Below are positions 16,701 to 25,876 of a stretch of DNA of 59,826 bases, one piece after another. The stretch spans positions 1 to 59,826 of the forward strand of contig NZ_JAKIUR010000013.1 in assembly GCF_021647475.1 (NCBI RefSeq). The letters run 5' to 3'. Under the pieces are notes generated by a model that saw only the letters and a list, made by a program, of their open reading frames with translations, did not search any database and was not told the DNA's origin. How positions within the stretch are numbered: the stretch's first letter is position 1; each line of letters opens with the position of its first letter. Origin of the DNA: Lutibacter sp. (lineage in GTDB: Bacteria; Bacteroidota; Bacteroidia; Flavobacteriales; Flavobacteriaceae). Position numbers and translations under genes: made by a program.

Positions 16701-16896
16701 TCCATTGAGTGTGATTTTCATCAGAAAAGATATTGAGCACAATAAAAATTTCATTAAAAATAATTCTCAATACATTTTTTGTTCCGTTTTTCTACATATA
16801 AACTACTCAAATTAACATTTTTAATAATTACACTTAATGAGTAAATGTTTATAATAAAACTCAAATTCGAAATGCCAAAAACTTTAATAATAGCTG

Positions 16897-16927
16897 TTGG
16901 TTAGTAATATTAATAATTGTATATTTG
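16897..16927 (+). promoter_or_regulatory. Promoter of the rpsF-rpsR-rplI operon
   Basis: TTG at 16897-16899 is separated by 20 bases from TATATTTG at 16920-16927, a good match to the Bacteroidota -33/-7 promoter. The ATG of rpsF follows 33 bases later. Confidence 0.7.
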
Positions 16928-16960
16928 CACGCTTAAAAGTAAAACTTAAAATTATTAATT

Positions 16961-17302
16961 ATGAATCATTACGAAACTGTTTTCATTTTGAATCCCGTTT
17001 TATCTGATACTCAGGTAAAGGAAACAGTAAAGAAGTTTGAAGACTATCTTGTTTCTAAAGGTGCCGAAGTGGTTTACAAAGAAGATTGGGGCTTAAAAAA
17101 ATTAGCCTACACAATCCAAAACAAAAAAAGTGGATTTTACCACTTATTTGAATTTAAAGCTGATGGAACTGCAATTGCACCATTTGAACTAGAATTTAGA
17201 AGAGACGATAGCGTTATGCGTTATTTAACCGTTAAGTTAGATAAACATGCTGCTGCTTGGGCTGAAGTTAGAAAAGAAAGATATAAATCTGTAAAAAAAT
17301 AA
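16961..17302 (+). CDS. rpsF: 30S ribosomal protein S6
   Basis: A 113-residue ribosomal protein S6, recognisable by MNHYETVFILNPVLSDTQVK and EDWGLKKLAYTIQNKKSGFY. S6 binds the central domain of 16S rRNA as a heterodimer with S18, encoded next. It is the first gene of the conserved rpsF-rpsR-rplI operon; four bases separate it from rpsR. Confidence 0.98.
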   Translation: MNHYETVFILNPVLSDTQVKETVKKFEDYLVSKGAEVVYKEDWGLKKLAYTIQNKKSGFYHLFEFKADGTAIAPFELEFRRDDSVMRYLTVKLDKHAAAWAEVRKERYKSVKK

Positions 17303-17305
17303 GCC

Positions 17306-17602
17306 ATGGCAAACATTGAACAACAATCAAAAGGAGGAAAACAAGGCGAAGTTCGTTACTTAACTCCATTAGATATCGATACTAAAAAAGTAAAAAAATA
17401 CTGTCGATTCAAAAAAAATGGCATTAAATATATTGATTATAAAGATGCTAAATTTTTATTGTATTTAGTAAATGAACAAGGTAAAATTTTACCTCGTCGT
17501 TTAACTGGAACATCTTTAAAATACCAACGCAAAGTTTCAGTAGCTATTAAAAGAGCACGTCATTTGGCATTAATGCCTTATGTAGGAGATTTGTTAAAAT
17601 AA
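17306..17602 (+). CDS. rpsR: 30S ribosomal protein S18
   Basis: A 98-residue S18, with the typical YCRFKKNGIKYIDYKDAKFL and the basic block LPRRLTGTSLKYQRKVSVAIKRARHLALMP (given here in part: RRLTGTS, KRARHLALMP). It has a Bacteroidota-type N-terminal extension (IEQQSKGGKQGEVRYLTPLD). It partners S6 in the 30S platform. Confidence 0.98.
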   Translation: MANIEQQSKGGKQGEVRYLTPLDIDTKKVKKYCRFKKNGIKYIDYKDAKFLLYLVNEQGKILPRRLTGTSLKYQRKVSVAIKRARHLALMPYVGDLLK

Positions 17603-17615
17603 AAGAGGAACAATT

Positions 17616-18068
17616 ATGGAAATTATATTAAAACAAGATGTTGAAACTGTAGGCTTTAAAGATGATATTGTTACTGTTAAAAATGGTTACGGACGTAATT
17701 ATTTAATTCCTCAAGGATTTGCAGTATTAGCTACTACATCTGCTAAAAAAGTATTAGCAGAAACTTTAAAACAACGTGCTTTTAAAGAAGAAAAGTTAAT
17801 AAAAGATGCTACTAAAATTGCTAATGCAATTAAAGAATTAGAAATTAAAATTACTGCTAAAACTGGTGATGGATCTAAATTATTTGGTTCTATAAGTAAT
17901 GCTAATGTAGCTGAAGAATTGGCTAAAGCAGGACAAAAAGTTGATAAAAAATTCATTAAAGTTGAAGGTGGAACTGTTAAAAGAATTGGAAAATACAATA
18001 CAACAATAAGATTACACCGTGAAGTAATTGTTGAATTGCCAATTGAAATTATTGCAGAAGTTAAATAA
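17616..18068 (+). CDS. rplI: 50S ribosomal protein L9
   Basis: A 150-residue L9 with the N-terminal signature KDDIVTVKNGYGRNYLIPQG, the long connecting helix and the C-terminal rRNA-binding domain (TGDGSKLFGSISNANVAEEL). An AGAGGA Shine-Dalgarno-like sequence at 17604-17609 precedes its ATG, unusual in this window. It is the last gene of the ribosomal operon, followed by a strong terminator. Confidence 0.98.
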   Translation: MEIILKQDVETVGFKDDIVTVKNGYGRNYLIPQGFAVLATTSAKKVLAETLKQRAFKEEKLIKDATKIANAIKELEIKITAKTGDGSKLFGSISNANVAEELAKAGQKVDKKFIKVEGGTVKRIGKYNTTIRLHREVIVELPIEIIAEVK

Positions 18069-18090
18069 TAGCTTTCAATTTTAAAAATAT

Positions 18091-18125
18091 AAAAACTCAC
18101 TTATTTGATAAGTGAGTTTTTTTTT
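18091..18125 (+). terminator. Terminator of the ribosomal protein operon
   Basis: A perfect 14-bp stem (18091-18104 with 18108-18121, core ACTCACTTAT) with loop TTG and a T run to 18125. Confidence 0.9.
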
Positions 18126-18195
18126 GCAACAAATATTGTTGTGGAATCCTAAAAGCATTCCTAAATTTACCAAACATTTATCAAAATCTTAAAAA

Positions 18196-20307
18196 ATGAA
18201 AAAAATATTAATATTGGCAATCCTAGCGATTACTATTTTATCGTGTACACAAAATAAAAAAAAGACCTCCATGCAAAATGACATCAGTAATAATCCATTT
18301 TTAAAAGAAAGTGTATTACCATATTACGCACCAGATTTTACTAAAATAAAAAATAAGGATTTTAAACCTGCTTTGTTAGAGGCAATGAAACAGCAATCAA
18401 CGGCAATAGCTAAAATTGCTAAAAATTCTGAAAAACCTACTTTTGATAATACAATTCTAGCTTTAGAAAAAAGTAGAGCAATGTTAGATCGAGTTGGTAA
18501 TATTTTTAACGCTTTAACAGGAGCAAACACAAATGACACTTTAAAAAAAGTACAAACTGAAATTTCACCTTTAGAAGCAAAACATTTTGATGAAATATAT
18601 TTAAACAATCCATTATTTTCAAAAGTTAAAGTTATTTATGATAATCGTGAAAATTTAAAATTAGATGCTGAATCTTTAAAATTAGTAGATTATTATTATA
18701 AAAAATTTATTGCTGCAGGTGCAAATTTATCTGATGAAGATAAAGTAAAACTTAAAAGCATAAATGAAAAATTAGCATCACTAAGTACAAAATTCAATCA
18801 AACATTATTAGAAGCTGACGCAGCTGCAACCATTGAAATTCATGATGTTAAAAAATTAGCGGGAATGTCAGAATCGCAAATCGCAAATATTAAAGACAAA
18901 ATAAAAGAAAATACTTGGTTATTGACCATTACCAATACTACGCAACAATCGCAATTACAATATTTAAAAGATAGAGCTATTAGAAAACAATTATTTGAAG
19001 CTGGTTGGAATAGAACTAATGGCGGAAAATATAATACAAAAGGTATTGTAACAAAAATGGTTGAATTAAGAGCTCAAAAAGCAAAAATACTTGGTTTTAA
19101 AAACTTTGCATCTTGGAGATTGCAAAACACCATGGCTAAAAATCCACAAGCAGTTTTAAATTTATTTGCAAAGTTAGTTCCTGCTTCAACTTCAAAAGCG
19201 AAAAGAGAAGCTGCTGAAATTCAAAAAATGATTAAAAAAGAAGGTAAAACTTTTAAATTAGAACCTTGGGATTGGAACTTTTATGCAGAAAAAGTGCGTA
19301 AAGCAAAATATAATTTAGATGAAAATGAAGTAAAACCTTACTTTGAGTTACACAATGTTTTAGAAAAAGGAGTCTTTTTTGCTGCAAATAAGTTATATGG
19401 AATTACCTTCAAAAAACGAACAGACATTCCTACTTACCAAAAAGATGTAATGACTTATGAATTGTTTGATAAAGATGGTTCTAAATTAGGATTGTTTTAT
19501 GCAGATTATTATGCTCGCCCTTCTAAAAGTGGTGGAGCTTGGATGGATAATTTTGTAACACAATCAACTTTATATAACAAAAAACCAGTAATTTATAATG
19601 TTTTAAATATTGCTAAACCTGCTAAAGGAGAACCAACTTTATTAACTTTTGATGAAGTAACAACTATGTTCCATGAATTTGGACATGCATTACACGGCTT
19701 TTTTGCTAGTCAGCATTATCCAAGTTTGTCGGGAACTGCCGTATCCAGAGATTTTGTAGAGTTCCCATCTCAATTTAATGAACATTGGGCGTTATACCCT
19801 GAAGTTCTTAAAAATTATGCACTTAATTATAAGGATGGAAGTAAAATTCCTCAAGAATTAATTACTAAAATTAAAAATGCAAGTACATTTAATCAAGGAT
19901 ATAGTTTAACCGAAGTTTTAGCAGCTTCTAATTTAGATATGCTTTGGCATACTATTTCGGCAGATAAAAAAATTACAGATGTAAATCAGTTTGAAAATGA
20001 TGCTTTAAAATCAGTTCATTTATTAATAAAAGAAGTTCCTACTAGATACCGATCTACTTATTTTGCACATATTTTTAGCGGAGGATATGCTGCAGGATAT
20101 TATTCTTATTTATGGACAGAAGTTTTAAGTGATGATACTTTTCAATATTTTACAGAACATGGAGGTTTAACTAGAGAAAACGGACAACGTTTTAGAGATA
20201 TGGTACTATCTCGTGGAAATACTTTAGAGTTAGAAAAAATGTATGAAAATTTTAGGGGATCTGCTCCTAAAATTGAACCCATGATAAAAGATAGAGGATT
20301 AAATTAA
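18196..20307 (+). CDS. M3 family peptidyl-dipeptidase lipoprotein (Dcp-like)
   Basis: A 703-residue zinc metallopeptidase. It starts with a lipoprotein signal ending LAITILSC, so it should be anchored in the envelope rather than cytoplasmic like E. coli Dcp. The zinc motif HEFGHALHGF is at about residue 495, followed by FVEFPSQFNEHWALYP, with the third ligand Glu in this segment, and the family-specific GYAAGYYSYLWTEVL. Members remove dipeptides from the C-terminus of peptides. A lone gene between two terminators; its own lies at 20374-20401. Confidence 0.92.
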   Translation: MKKILILAILAITILSCTQNKKKTSMQNDISNNPFLKESVLPYYAPDFTKIKNKDFKPALLEAMKQQSTAIAKIAKNSEKPTFDNTILALEKSRAMLDRVGNIFNALTGANTNDTLKKVQTEISPLEAKHFDEIYLNNPLFSKVKVIYDNRENLKLDAESLKLVDYYYKKFIAAGANLSDEDKVKLKSINEKLASLSTKFNQTLLEADAAATIEIHDVKKLAGMSESQIANIKDKIKENTWLLTITNTTQQSQLQYLKDRAIRKQLFEAGWNRTNGGKYNTKGIVTKMVELRAQKAKILGFKNFASWRLQNTMAKNPQAVLNLFAKLVPASTSKAKREAAEIQKMIKKEGKTFKLEPWDWNFYAEKVRKAKYNLDENEVKPYFELHNVLEKGVFFAANKLYGITFKKRTDIPTYQKDVMTYELFDKDGSKLGLFYADYYARPSKSGGAWMDNFVTQSTLYNKKPVIYNVLNIAKPAKGEPTLLTFDEVTTMFHEFGHALHGFFASQHYPSLSGTAVSRDFVEFPSQFNEHWALYPEVLKNYALNYKDGSKIPQELITKIKNASTFNQGYSLTEVLAASNLDMLWHTISADKKITDVNQFENDALKSVHLLIKEVPTRYRSTYFAHIFSGGYAAGYYSYLWTEVLSDDTFQYFTEHGGLTRENGQRFRDMVLSRGNTLELEKMYENFRGSAPKIEPMIKDRGLN

Positions 20308-20373
20308 GTTACTAAAATTCAATAAGTTTATACCTAAAAGTTTTTAACACTATTTCGTTAATAACCTAACTAT

Positions 20374-20401
20374 AAGCTCACCTAAATGGTGGGCTTTTTT
20401 A
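20374..20401 (+). terminator. Terminator of the M3 peptidase gene
   Basis: AAGCTCACC (20374-20382) pairs with GGTGGGCTT (20388-20396) with one T-G pair, a five-base loop and a T run. Confidence 0.85.
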
Positions 20402-20402
20402 G

Positions 20403-20410
20403 TATATTTG
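20403..20410 (+). promoter_or_regulatory. Candidate -7 promoter element of the Oar-like receptor
   Basis: TATATTTG matches TAnnTTTG, immediately after the preceding terminator and 37 bases before the ATG at 20448. Confidence 0.6.
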
Positions 20411-20447
20411 TTTTGAACAAACAAATCTTAATTTAATTTATAATCAT

Positions 20448-23400
20448 ATGAAAAAAAGACTATTATTTTCATTTTTTATTACAGTTTTTGCTGTAATTAC
20501 TGGTTTTTCTCAAGTAACAACCTCAAAAATACAAGGTATTGTTACCGATGAAAATTCAGAAGGACTTTATGGAGCAAATGTTATAGCAAAACATTTACCT
20601 ACCGGAACAGTATCAGGAACCATGACACTTGAAAGTGGACGATTTTCACTTCAAAATTTACGTGTTGGTGGACCTTATACTATTACTATTAGCTATTTAG
20701 GCTACAAAACAGTTGAATATAAAGATGTATATTTATCTTTAGGAACTGCATTTGATGTTAACGCAAAAATGGTTAGTGAAAGCCAACAATTAGGTGAAGT
20801 TGTTATTACAGGTGGTAGAAATACTACATTTAATAACAATAGAACTGGAGCAGAAACTAATGTTGGAACAAGAGAATTAACTAAATTACCTTCTATTTCA
20901 AGGTCTGCTTCTGATTTTACTCGTTTAGATCCTTCAGCATCTTCTAATGGTTCTTTTGGAGGTAGAAATGATCAATATAATAACTTTACTTTAGATGGAT
21001 CTATTTTTAATAATCCATTTGGACTAGATGCTGCAACACCAGGCGGGCAAACAGATGCTCAACCAATCTCACTAGATGCTATTGAACAAATTTCTGTTCA
21101 AACTGCTCCTTATGATGTAACTTTATCTGGGTTTACAGGTGCTTCAATTAACGCAGTTACCAAAAGTGGTACAAATAAAATTAAAGGTACTGTTTATGGA
21201 TATTATAGAAATCAGGATTTAACAGGTAGTAAAATAAAAGGACAAAAAATATTTGTACCAAAATTGGATCAAACTCAATATGGATTTAGTGTTGGTGGTC
21301 CAATTGTTAAAAATAAACTGTTTTTTTTCACAAACTTTGAAAAAGATGATAGAACCGATCTTGGGGAAGACTGGTTGCCAAATACAGGTACAGGAGATAT
21401 AAATGAATCTCGTGTTGCTTTACAAGATTTATTAGATGTGCAAACAGCTTTAAGAAATTTAGGTTATGATCCAGGGGAATTTCAAGGATTTACGCATAAA
21501 TCAGAAAGTACAAAAGGAATTGTAAAATTAGATTGGAATATTAATGACAATAATAGACTAGCAATTATTTATAATTTTTTAAATGCTTCAAAAGATAAAA
21601 ATGCACATCCAACAGCATTAGGATTTAGAGGTCCAAATTCACAAACGTTACAATTCCAAAATTCAGGATATCAAATTAATAACAATATTCAATCCTATTT
21701 AGCTGAATTAAATTCAACGTTGGCAGATAATGTGAGTAATAAATTTCAAATAGGTTATACTCATTTTAATGATTTTAGAAACCCAATGTCAACACCTGCT
21801 CCAATTATAAATATATATAAAGATGGTACTCCATATATTATTGCAGGTCATGAACCATTTTCAATAAACAATAAATTAGATCAGAAAGTTTTTCAATTTT
21901 CTGATAATTTAAATATTAGTAGGGGAAATCATAATTATACATTAGGGGTTTCATTTGAAAAATTCAAATTTAAAAATTCTTTCAATTTAGTTAATTATGA
22001 ATCTTTTACATATGGAGTATTCCCATATTTTGGAATATTTTCACCGTATGCAAGTGTTCAAGATTTTTTAAATAATGCACAACCAGGAGGAGTTGTTAGT
22101 CAAGATTTGGCAGCAACACAAAATGTTTTTGATTCCTCAAATGCAGCTGGAGCTGGAAATGATGGAGGTTGGAAGTTAGCAGAAACAACTGTTGGTCAAA
22201 TGGCATTTTATATGCAAGATGAATGGAATGTAACGGATAATTTTAAATTATCATATGGCATTAGATTTGACAAACCATTATTTTTTAATACTTCAGATTT
22301 AATTCAAAAATTTATTGATACAGATAATGGATCTACAAGAGACAATAGTATTCAATATTTTGACCCAAAAACTGGAGATGCAGTTTATTTAAATTCAACA
22401 AAAATGCCTAATAATCAATTTATTATGTCTCCAAGAATTGGTTTTAATTGGGATGTTAATAGTGATAAAAAAGTACAATTTAGAGGTGGAACAGGTATAT
22501 TTACTGGTCGTTTTCCGTTTGTTTGGTTAGGAAACCAAGTAAGTGGAGCCGATGATGGTTTTTTCCAAATGATTGATCCAGACTTTAAATTTCCTACAGT
22601 ATGGAGAACTAGTTTAGGATTAGATTATAAACTAGAAAATGGAGTTACATTAACTACTGATTTATCTTATACTAAAGATATAAATGGTGCTCAAGTACAA
22701 AACTGGGGATTAAAAACTCCAACAGGTTCATTAAACGGAGTGGATAACAGAGCTATTTATTTAGCTTCAGATAGAGGGGCTAATAATGCTTACGTATTTA
22801 CAAATTCAGATAAAGGAAGAACTTTTAATGCAACTTTTCAAGCTAAAAAATCTTTTGAAAATGGTTTATTTGTAAGTTTAGCTTATAACTATTTAGATTC
22901 AAAAGATGTAAACTCTATTGAAGCTGAAATTACAGGTGATGCTTTTGCAGCAAATCCCGTAGTAGGTAATGCAAATACTGCAGTTTTAGGTCCATCAAAA
23001 TATGGAGATAAGCATAGAATTATTGGTGTTATTTCAAAATCATGGAAATATGGAGCTAATGATAAATGGAGCACTTCTTTAGCATCTTTCTTTGAATATG
23101 CACAAGGAGGTAGATTTTCTTATACTTATGGAGGAGATATCAATAATGATGGATCTGGTTTAAATGATTTAATTTATGTTCCTACTACTTCTGAAATTAG
23201 CCAAATGACATTTTCTGGAGCAGGACAAGGAGCTGCTTTTGACCAATTTATTGCTCAAGATAATTACTTAAGTGGAAGAAGAGGAAAATATGCAGAACGT
23301 TATGGTGCAGTTTCTCCTTGGAGAGGAAAATGGGATATGAAGTTTATTCAAGAATTAAAAGTATCAAAAGATAATTCAATTCAGTTTAGTATAGATATTT

Positions 23401-23600
23401 TAAATATTGGAAACTTAATCAACTCTGACTGGGGATTAGTTCAACAACCAAATGCAATTCAACCTATTGGAGTGAGCGTTGACGGAACTGGGAATCCAAC
23501 TTATACTTTTGATCCAAGTCTTCAAAAATCATTTGTTTATAGTAGTTCATTACTATCAAGATGGCAAATGCAATTTGGCTTAAGATATATATTTAATTAA
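20448..23600 (+). CDS. Oar-like TonB-dependent outer membrane receptor
   Basis: A 1050-residue outer membrane protein. A signal peptide (MKKRLLFSFFITVFAVITGFSQ) is followed by a CarboxypepD_reg-like domain (about residues 25-110), a plug domain with GGRNDQYNNFTLDGSIFNN and SGFTGASINAVTKSGTNKIK, and a long beta-barrel ending QMQFGLRYIFN. The pattern matches Oar-type proteins, which in flavobacteria are abundant but of uncertain cargo. No SusD-like partner or transport gene is adjacent, so the substrate cannot be guessed. It is monocistronic, with its own promoter element and terminator. Confidence 0.88.
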   Translation: MKKRLLFSFFITVFAVITGFSQVTTSKIQGIVTDENSEGLYGANVIAKHLPTGTVSGTMTLESGRFSLQNLRVGGPYTITISYLGYKTVEYKDVYLSLGTAFDVNAKMVSESQQLGEVVITGGRNTTFNNNRTGAETNVGTRELTKLPSISRSASDFTRLDPSASSNGSFGGRNDQYNNFTLDGSIFNNPFGLDAATPGGQTDAQPISLDAIEQISVQTAPYDVTLSGFTGASINAVTKSGTNKIKGTVYGYYRNQDLTGSKIKGQKIFVPKLDQTQYGFSVGGPIVKNKLFFFTNFEKDDRTDLGEDWLPNTGTGDINESRVALQDLLDVQTALRNLGYDPGEFQGFTHKSESTKGIVKLDWNINDNNRLAIIYNFLNASKDKNAHPTALGFRGPNSQTLQFQNSGYQINNNIQSYLAELNSTLADNVSNKFQIGYTHFNDFRNPMSTPAPIINIYKDGTPYIIAGHEPFSINNKLDQKVFQFSDNLNISRGNHNYTLGVSFEKFKFKNSFNLVNYESFTYGVFPYFGIFSPYASVQDFLNNAQPGGVVSQDLAATQNVFDSSNAAGAGNDGGWKLAETTVGQMAFYMQDEWNVTDNFKLSYGIRFDKPLFFNTSDLIQKFIDTDNGSTRDNSIQYFDPKTGDAVYLNSTKMPNNQFIMSPRIGFNWDVNSDKKVQFRGGTGIFTGRFPFVWLGNQVSGADDGFFQMIDPDFKFPTVWRTSLGLDYKLENGVTLTTDLSYTKDINGAQVQNWGLKTPTGSLNGVDNRAIYLASDRGANNAYVFTNSDKGRTFNATFQAKKSFENGLFVSLAYNYLDSKDVNSIEAEITGDAFAANPVVGNANTAVLGPSKYGDKHRIIGVISKSWKYGANDKWSTSLASFFEYAQGGRFSYTYGGDINNDGSGLNDLIYVPTTSEISQMTFSGAGQGAAFDQFIAQDNYLSGRRGKYAERYGAVSPWRGKWDMKFIQELKVSKDNSIQFSIDILNIGNLINSDWGLVQQPNAIQPIGVSVDGTGNPTYTFDPSLQKSFVYSSSLLSRWQMQFGLRYIFN

Positions 23601-23610
23601 AAATTTTATT

Positions 23611-23618
23611 TATTTTTG
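23611..23618 (+). promoter_or_regulatory. Candidate promoter element of the DUF6495 gene
   Basis: TATTTTTG fits TAnnTTTG and sits directly before the terminator hairpin. Transcription from it would begin inside the hairpin, so the next gene's message could not form the full stem. Confidence 0.45.
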
Positions 23619-23643
23619 AACCGCCCAATTGGGCGGTTTTTTT
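23619..23643 (+). terminator. Terminator of the Oar-like receptor gene
   Basis: A perfect 20-base palindrome AACCGCCCAATTGGGCGGTT (23619-23638) followed by a T run. The next gene starts only four bases beyond. Confidence 0.9.
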
Positions 23644-23646
23644 ATT

Positions 23647-24117
23647 ATGAAATATAGACCATTAACCAAAGAACAACTGCTAGAATTACCTTTAGAATTT
23701 GCTAAGTTTTTAGCTACTCAACAAATTGATAAAGCAAAATGGAAACAGCTTAAAATTAATAAACCAAAAATTACTGAAGAAGAACTAGCTATTTTTAGTG
23801 ATTTAGTTTGGGAAAATGTACTTAATAAAACCAATTATATTGAACATATTTCTGAACATCATCTAAACGTTTTTAAATGTAATTCAAAAGAAATAATTCG
23901 AATTTATGTAAAATGGGAGGATTCTTCAAAAAGTTTTTTAAATGAAGAAGATTTTCAATGGTTTTTAAACCATCCTTTGAATGAAAAAATAGAATATTTT
24001 AAAGCTTCAAAAAAATATACTTCTGAAAGAAATATGGAGTTATTTAAACTTATTGAAATGGGCGGACAAATAAGTGATAGTAAATTATTTGATAATCTTA
24101 TTCAATTAATTGATTAA
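23647..24117 (+). CDS. DUF6495 family protein
   Basis: A 156-residue cytoplasmic protein starting MKYRPLTKEQLLELPLEFAK, rich in charged and aromatic residues, with no membrane segment. I recognise it as the flavobacterial DUF6495 family, whose function is unknown. An in-frame ATG at 23629 lies within the terminator hairpin of the preceding gene and would add only GGFFI, so the Met at 23647 is preferred. Its last 20 bases overlap the convergent sirtuin gene. Confidence 0.75.
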   Translation: MKYRPLTKEQLLELPLEFAKFLATQQIDKAKWKQLKINKPKITEEELAIFSDLVWENVLNKTNYIEHISEHHLNVFKCNSKEIIRIYVKWEDSSKSFLNEEDFQWFLNHPLNEKIEYFKASKKYTSERNMELFKLIEMGGQISDSKLFDNLIQLID

Positions 24118-24781
24118 CAAGTTTTGGCACACCAAAAGTTGCTTTTTTAGATATATTTATAATATTTAAATTTTGGTATTTATTTAAAACTTCATTAGGG
24201 TTTATAAAATATATTGGTATTAAAGGTTTTGTATAATGAACTAAACTTGCTGCAGGATATACTTGCATAGAAGTTCCTATAACAATTAAGATGTCTGCTG
24301 CTTTTACCATTTCTATTGCGTTTTGTAATAAAGGAACAGCTTCACCAAACCAAACAATATGCGGACGCAATTGAGTATTTTCTTCACATAAATTCCCAAT
24401 ATTTAAGTCCTTTTTCCAAGAATAAATTAAGTTTTTATTTTTGCTGCTTCTTACTTTTAATAATTCTCCGTGCAAATGCAAAATATTTGAACTCCCAGCA
24501 CGTTCATGTAAATCATCTACATTTTGTGTTATTATTTGTACTTCAAAATATTTTTCAAGTAAAACCAATGCTTTATGAGCCTTGTTTGGTTTAACTTTTA
24601 GTAATTGTTTTCGTCGTTGGTTATAAAAATTAAGAACCAATTTTTTATTTTTATTCCAACCAATTGGTGAGGCAACTTCCATAATGTCATGTCCTTCCCA
24701 TAAACCATCAGCATCTCTAAAAGTTTTAATGCCACTTTCTGCACTAATTCCTGCTCCAGTTAAAATTACTATTTTTTTCAT
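24098..24781 (-). CDS. SIR2-type NAD-dependent protein deacylase
   Basis: A 227-residue class III-type sirtuin (CobB/SIRT5 group). NAD-binding motifs LTGAGISAESGIKTFRD and ITQNVDDLHERAG, and the catalytic His in LHLHGEL, are present. FYNQRR carries the Tyr-x-x-Arg pair that in CobB and SIRT5 recognises succinyl or malonyl lysine. The four zinc-binding cysteines are absent: only one Cys (in NIGNLCEEN) lies in the segment where they normally occur. It is therefore a zinc-less variant, as seen in some bacterial sirtuins. It overlaps the convergent DUF6495 gene. Confidence 0.88.
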   Translation of the reverse strand: MKKIVILTGAGISAESGIKTFRDADGLWEGHDIMEVASPIGWNKNKKLVLNFYNQRRKQLLKVKPNKAHKALVLLEKYFEVQIITQNVDDLHERAGSSNILHLHGELLKVRSSKNKNLIYSWKKDLNIGNLCEENTQLRPHIVWFGEAVPLLQNAIEMVKAADILIVIGTSMQVYPAASLVHYTKPLIPIYFINPNEVLNKYQNLNIINISKKATFGVPKLVNQLIE

Positions 24782-24812
24782 AAAAACTAATTCTAATTCA
24801 AAAGTAAAATTT

Positions 24813-24820
24813 TATCTTTG
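24813..24820 (+). promoter_or_regulatory. Candidate -7 promoter element of the TrmH-type gene
   Basis: TATCTTTG matches TAnnTTTG, 16 bases before the ATG at 24837. Confidence 0.5.
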
Positions 24821-24836
24821 ATTTAATTCAATTGAA

Positions 24837-25514
24837 ATGATAGATTATAATTTAATTACCTATTTAGAACAGTTTGTTTCAGAAAGAAGAAGGGAACTAT
24901 TTAAACAAGTTTTAGAAGAAAGAACTCGGCATTTTACAGTGGCTATTGAAGATATTTATCAATCTCATAATGCAAGTGCAGTAGTTAGAAGTTGTGATGT
25001 TTTTGGAATTCAGGATGTACATATTATTGAAAATAAATATAAGTTTAGTACTTCAAAACAAGTTTCAAAAGGAGCTCAAAAATGGTTAGATTTTGAATAT
25101 TACCGACAAAAAGATATAAATAATACTTTGGATTGTATTAAGAATTTAAGAAATAAAGGATATCAAATTGTTGCAACAACACCTCATAATGATTCTTGTT
25201 ACTTGCAAGATTTTGATGTGTCTAAAAAATCAGCATTCTTTTTTGGAGTTGAAAAAGCTGGACTATCAAAAGAGGTACTTAATAATGCCGATGTAAATTT
25301 AAAAATACCAATGGTTGGTTTTACAGAAAGTTTAAATATATCTGTTGCCGCAGCAATAATACTACAAAGTACAACGGAAAAATTGAAAAAATCAAACATT
25401 AAATGGCAATTATCTTCTGCTGAAAAAGAAGAAGAATATTTAAAATGGCTAGAAAAATCTATAAAAAGTATTAAAAAAATTAAGGAATATTTTTACTCAA
25501 AAACAATTACTTAA
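24837..25514 (+). CDS. TrmH-type tRNA/rRNA 2'-O-methyltransferase (SPOUT)
   Basis: A 225-residue SPOUT methyltransferase. Motif 1 SHNASAVVRSCDVFGIQDVH holds the catalytic Arg/Asn region, motif 2 is FFGVEKAGLSKEVL, and motif 3 is IPMVGFTESLNISVAAAI, forming the knotted SAM site. The overall length and the C-terminal helix fit TrmH (Gm18 of tRNA) better than RlmB, but the exact RNA target is inferred. The end overlaps the convergent DUF4258 gene by eight bases. Confidence 0.87.
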   Translation: MIDYNLITYLEQFVSERRRELFKQVLEERTRHFTVAIEDIYQSHNASAVVRSCDVFGIQDVHIIENKYKFSTSKQVSKGAQKWLDFEYYRQKDINNTLDCIKNLRNKGYQIVATTPHNDSCYLQDFDVSKKSAFFFGVEKAGLSKEVLNNADVNLKIPMVGFTESLNISVAAAIILQSTTEKLKKSNIKWQLSSAEKEEEYLKWLEKSIKSIKKIKEYFYSKTIT

Positions 25515-25875
25515 TACTAATTTTTTCTATATAAGCAATTGATTTGCATCTTTTTACAGATAATGTAATGTTTTTTAAACTATCTTCTCCTTGTATATTA
25601 TATTTTATGCAAGAATCTAATTTAACCTTATTCCAAATATCAACATCTCCATCCTTTAAAATTTGAGCAATACTTACAGAATCTATTTTATTTGAATCTA
25701 AAAGTAGTATCACTTCTGGCGAAAATACTATAGGTTTATTTCTAATACTTTTTAAAACCCGTGCATTTGGCAAATAATCAAATTCCACCTTCTTTTTATT
25801 AAGAAAAAAAACGACAATAACAATTCCAAAAAAAAGTCCAACTAAATAATAGGGTAAACGTTGTTTAACAGTCAT
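25507..25875 (-). CDS. DUF4258 domain-containing membrane-anchored protein
   Basis: A 122-residue protein starting MTVKQRLPYYLVGLFFGI, with one N-terminal transmembrane segment and a small soluble C-terminal domain (FDYLPNARVLKSIRNKPIVF ... SLKNITLSVKRCKSIAYI). I recall such proteins next to alanine dehydrogenase in flavobacteria, annotated DUF4258. I start at 25875, two bases from the ald stop, rather than at a Met inside ald (25929). It ends the porX-tsaE-ald transcript. Function unknown. Confidence 0.7.
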   Translation of the reverse strand: MTVKQRLPYYLVGLFFGIVIVVFFLNKKKVEFDYLPNARVLKSIRNKPIVFSPEVILLLDSNKIDSVSIAQILKDGDVDIWNKVKLDSCIKYNIQGEDSLKNITLSVKRCKSIAYIEKISIK

Positions 25876-25876
25876 A

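Noticed and set aside
16701..16845. Weak inverted repeat (ATTGAGTGT near 16703 and ACACTTAAT near 16830) upstream of rpsF.
   Set aside because: Short and imperfect; no resemblance to the two defined repeat elements.
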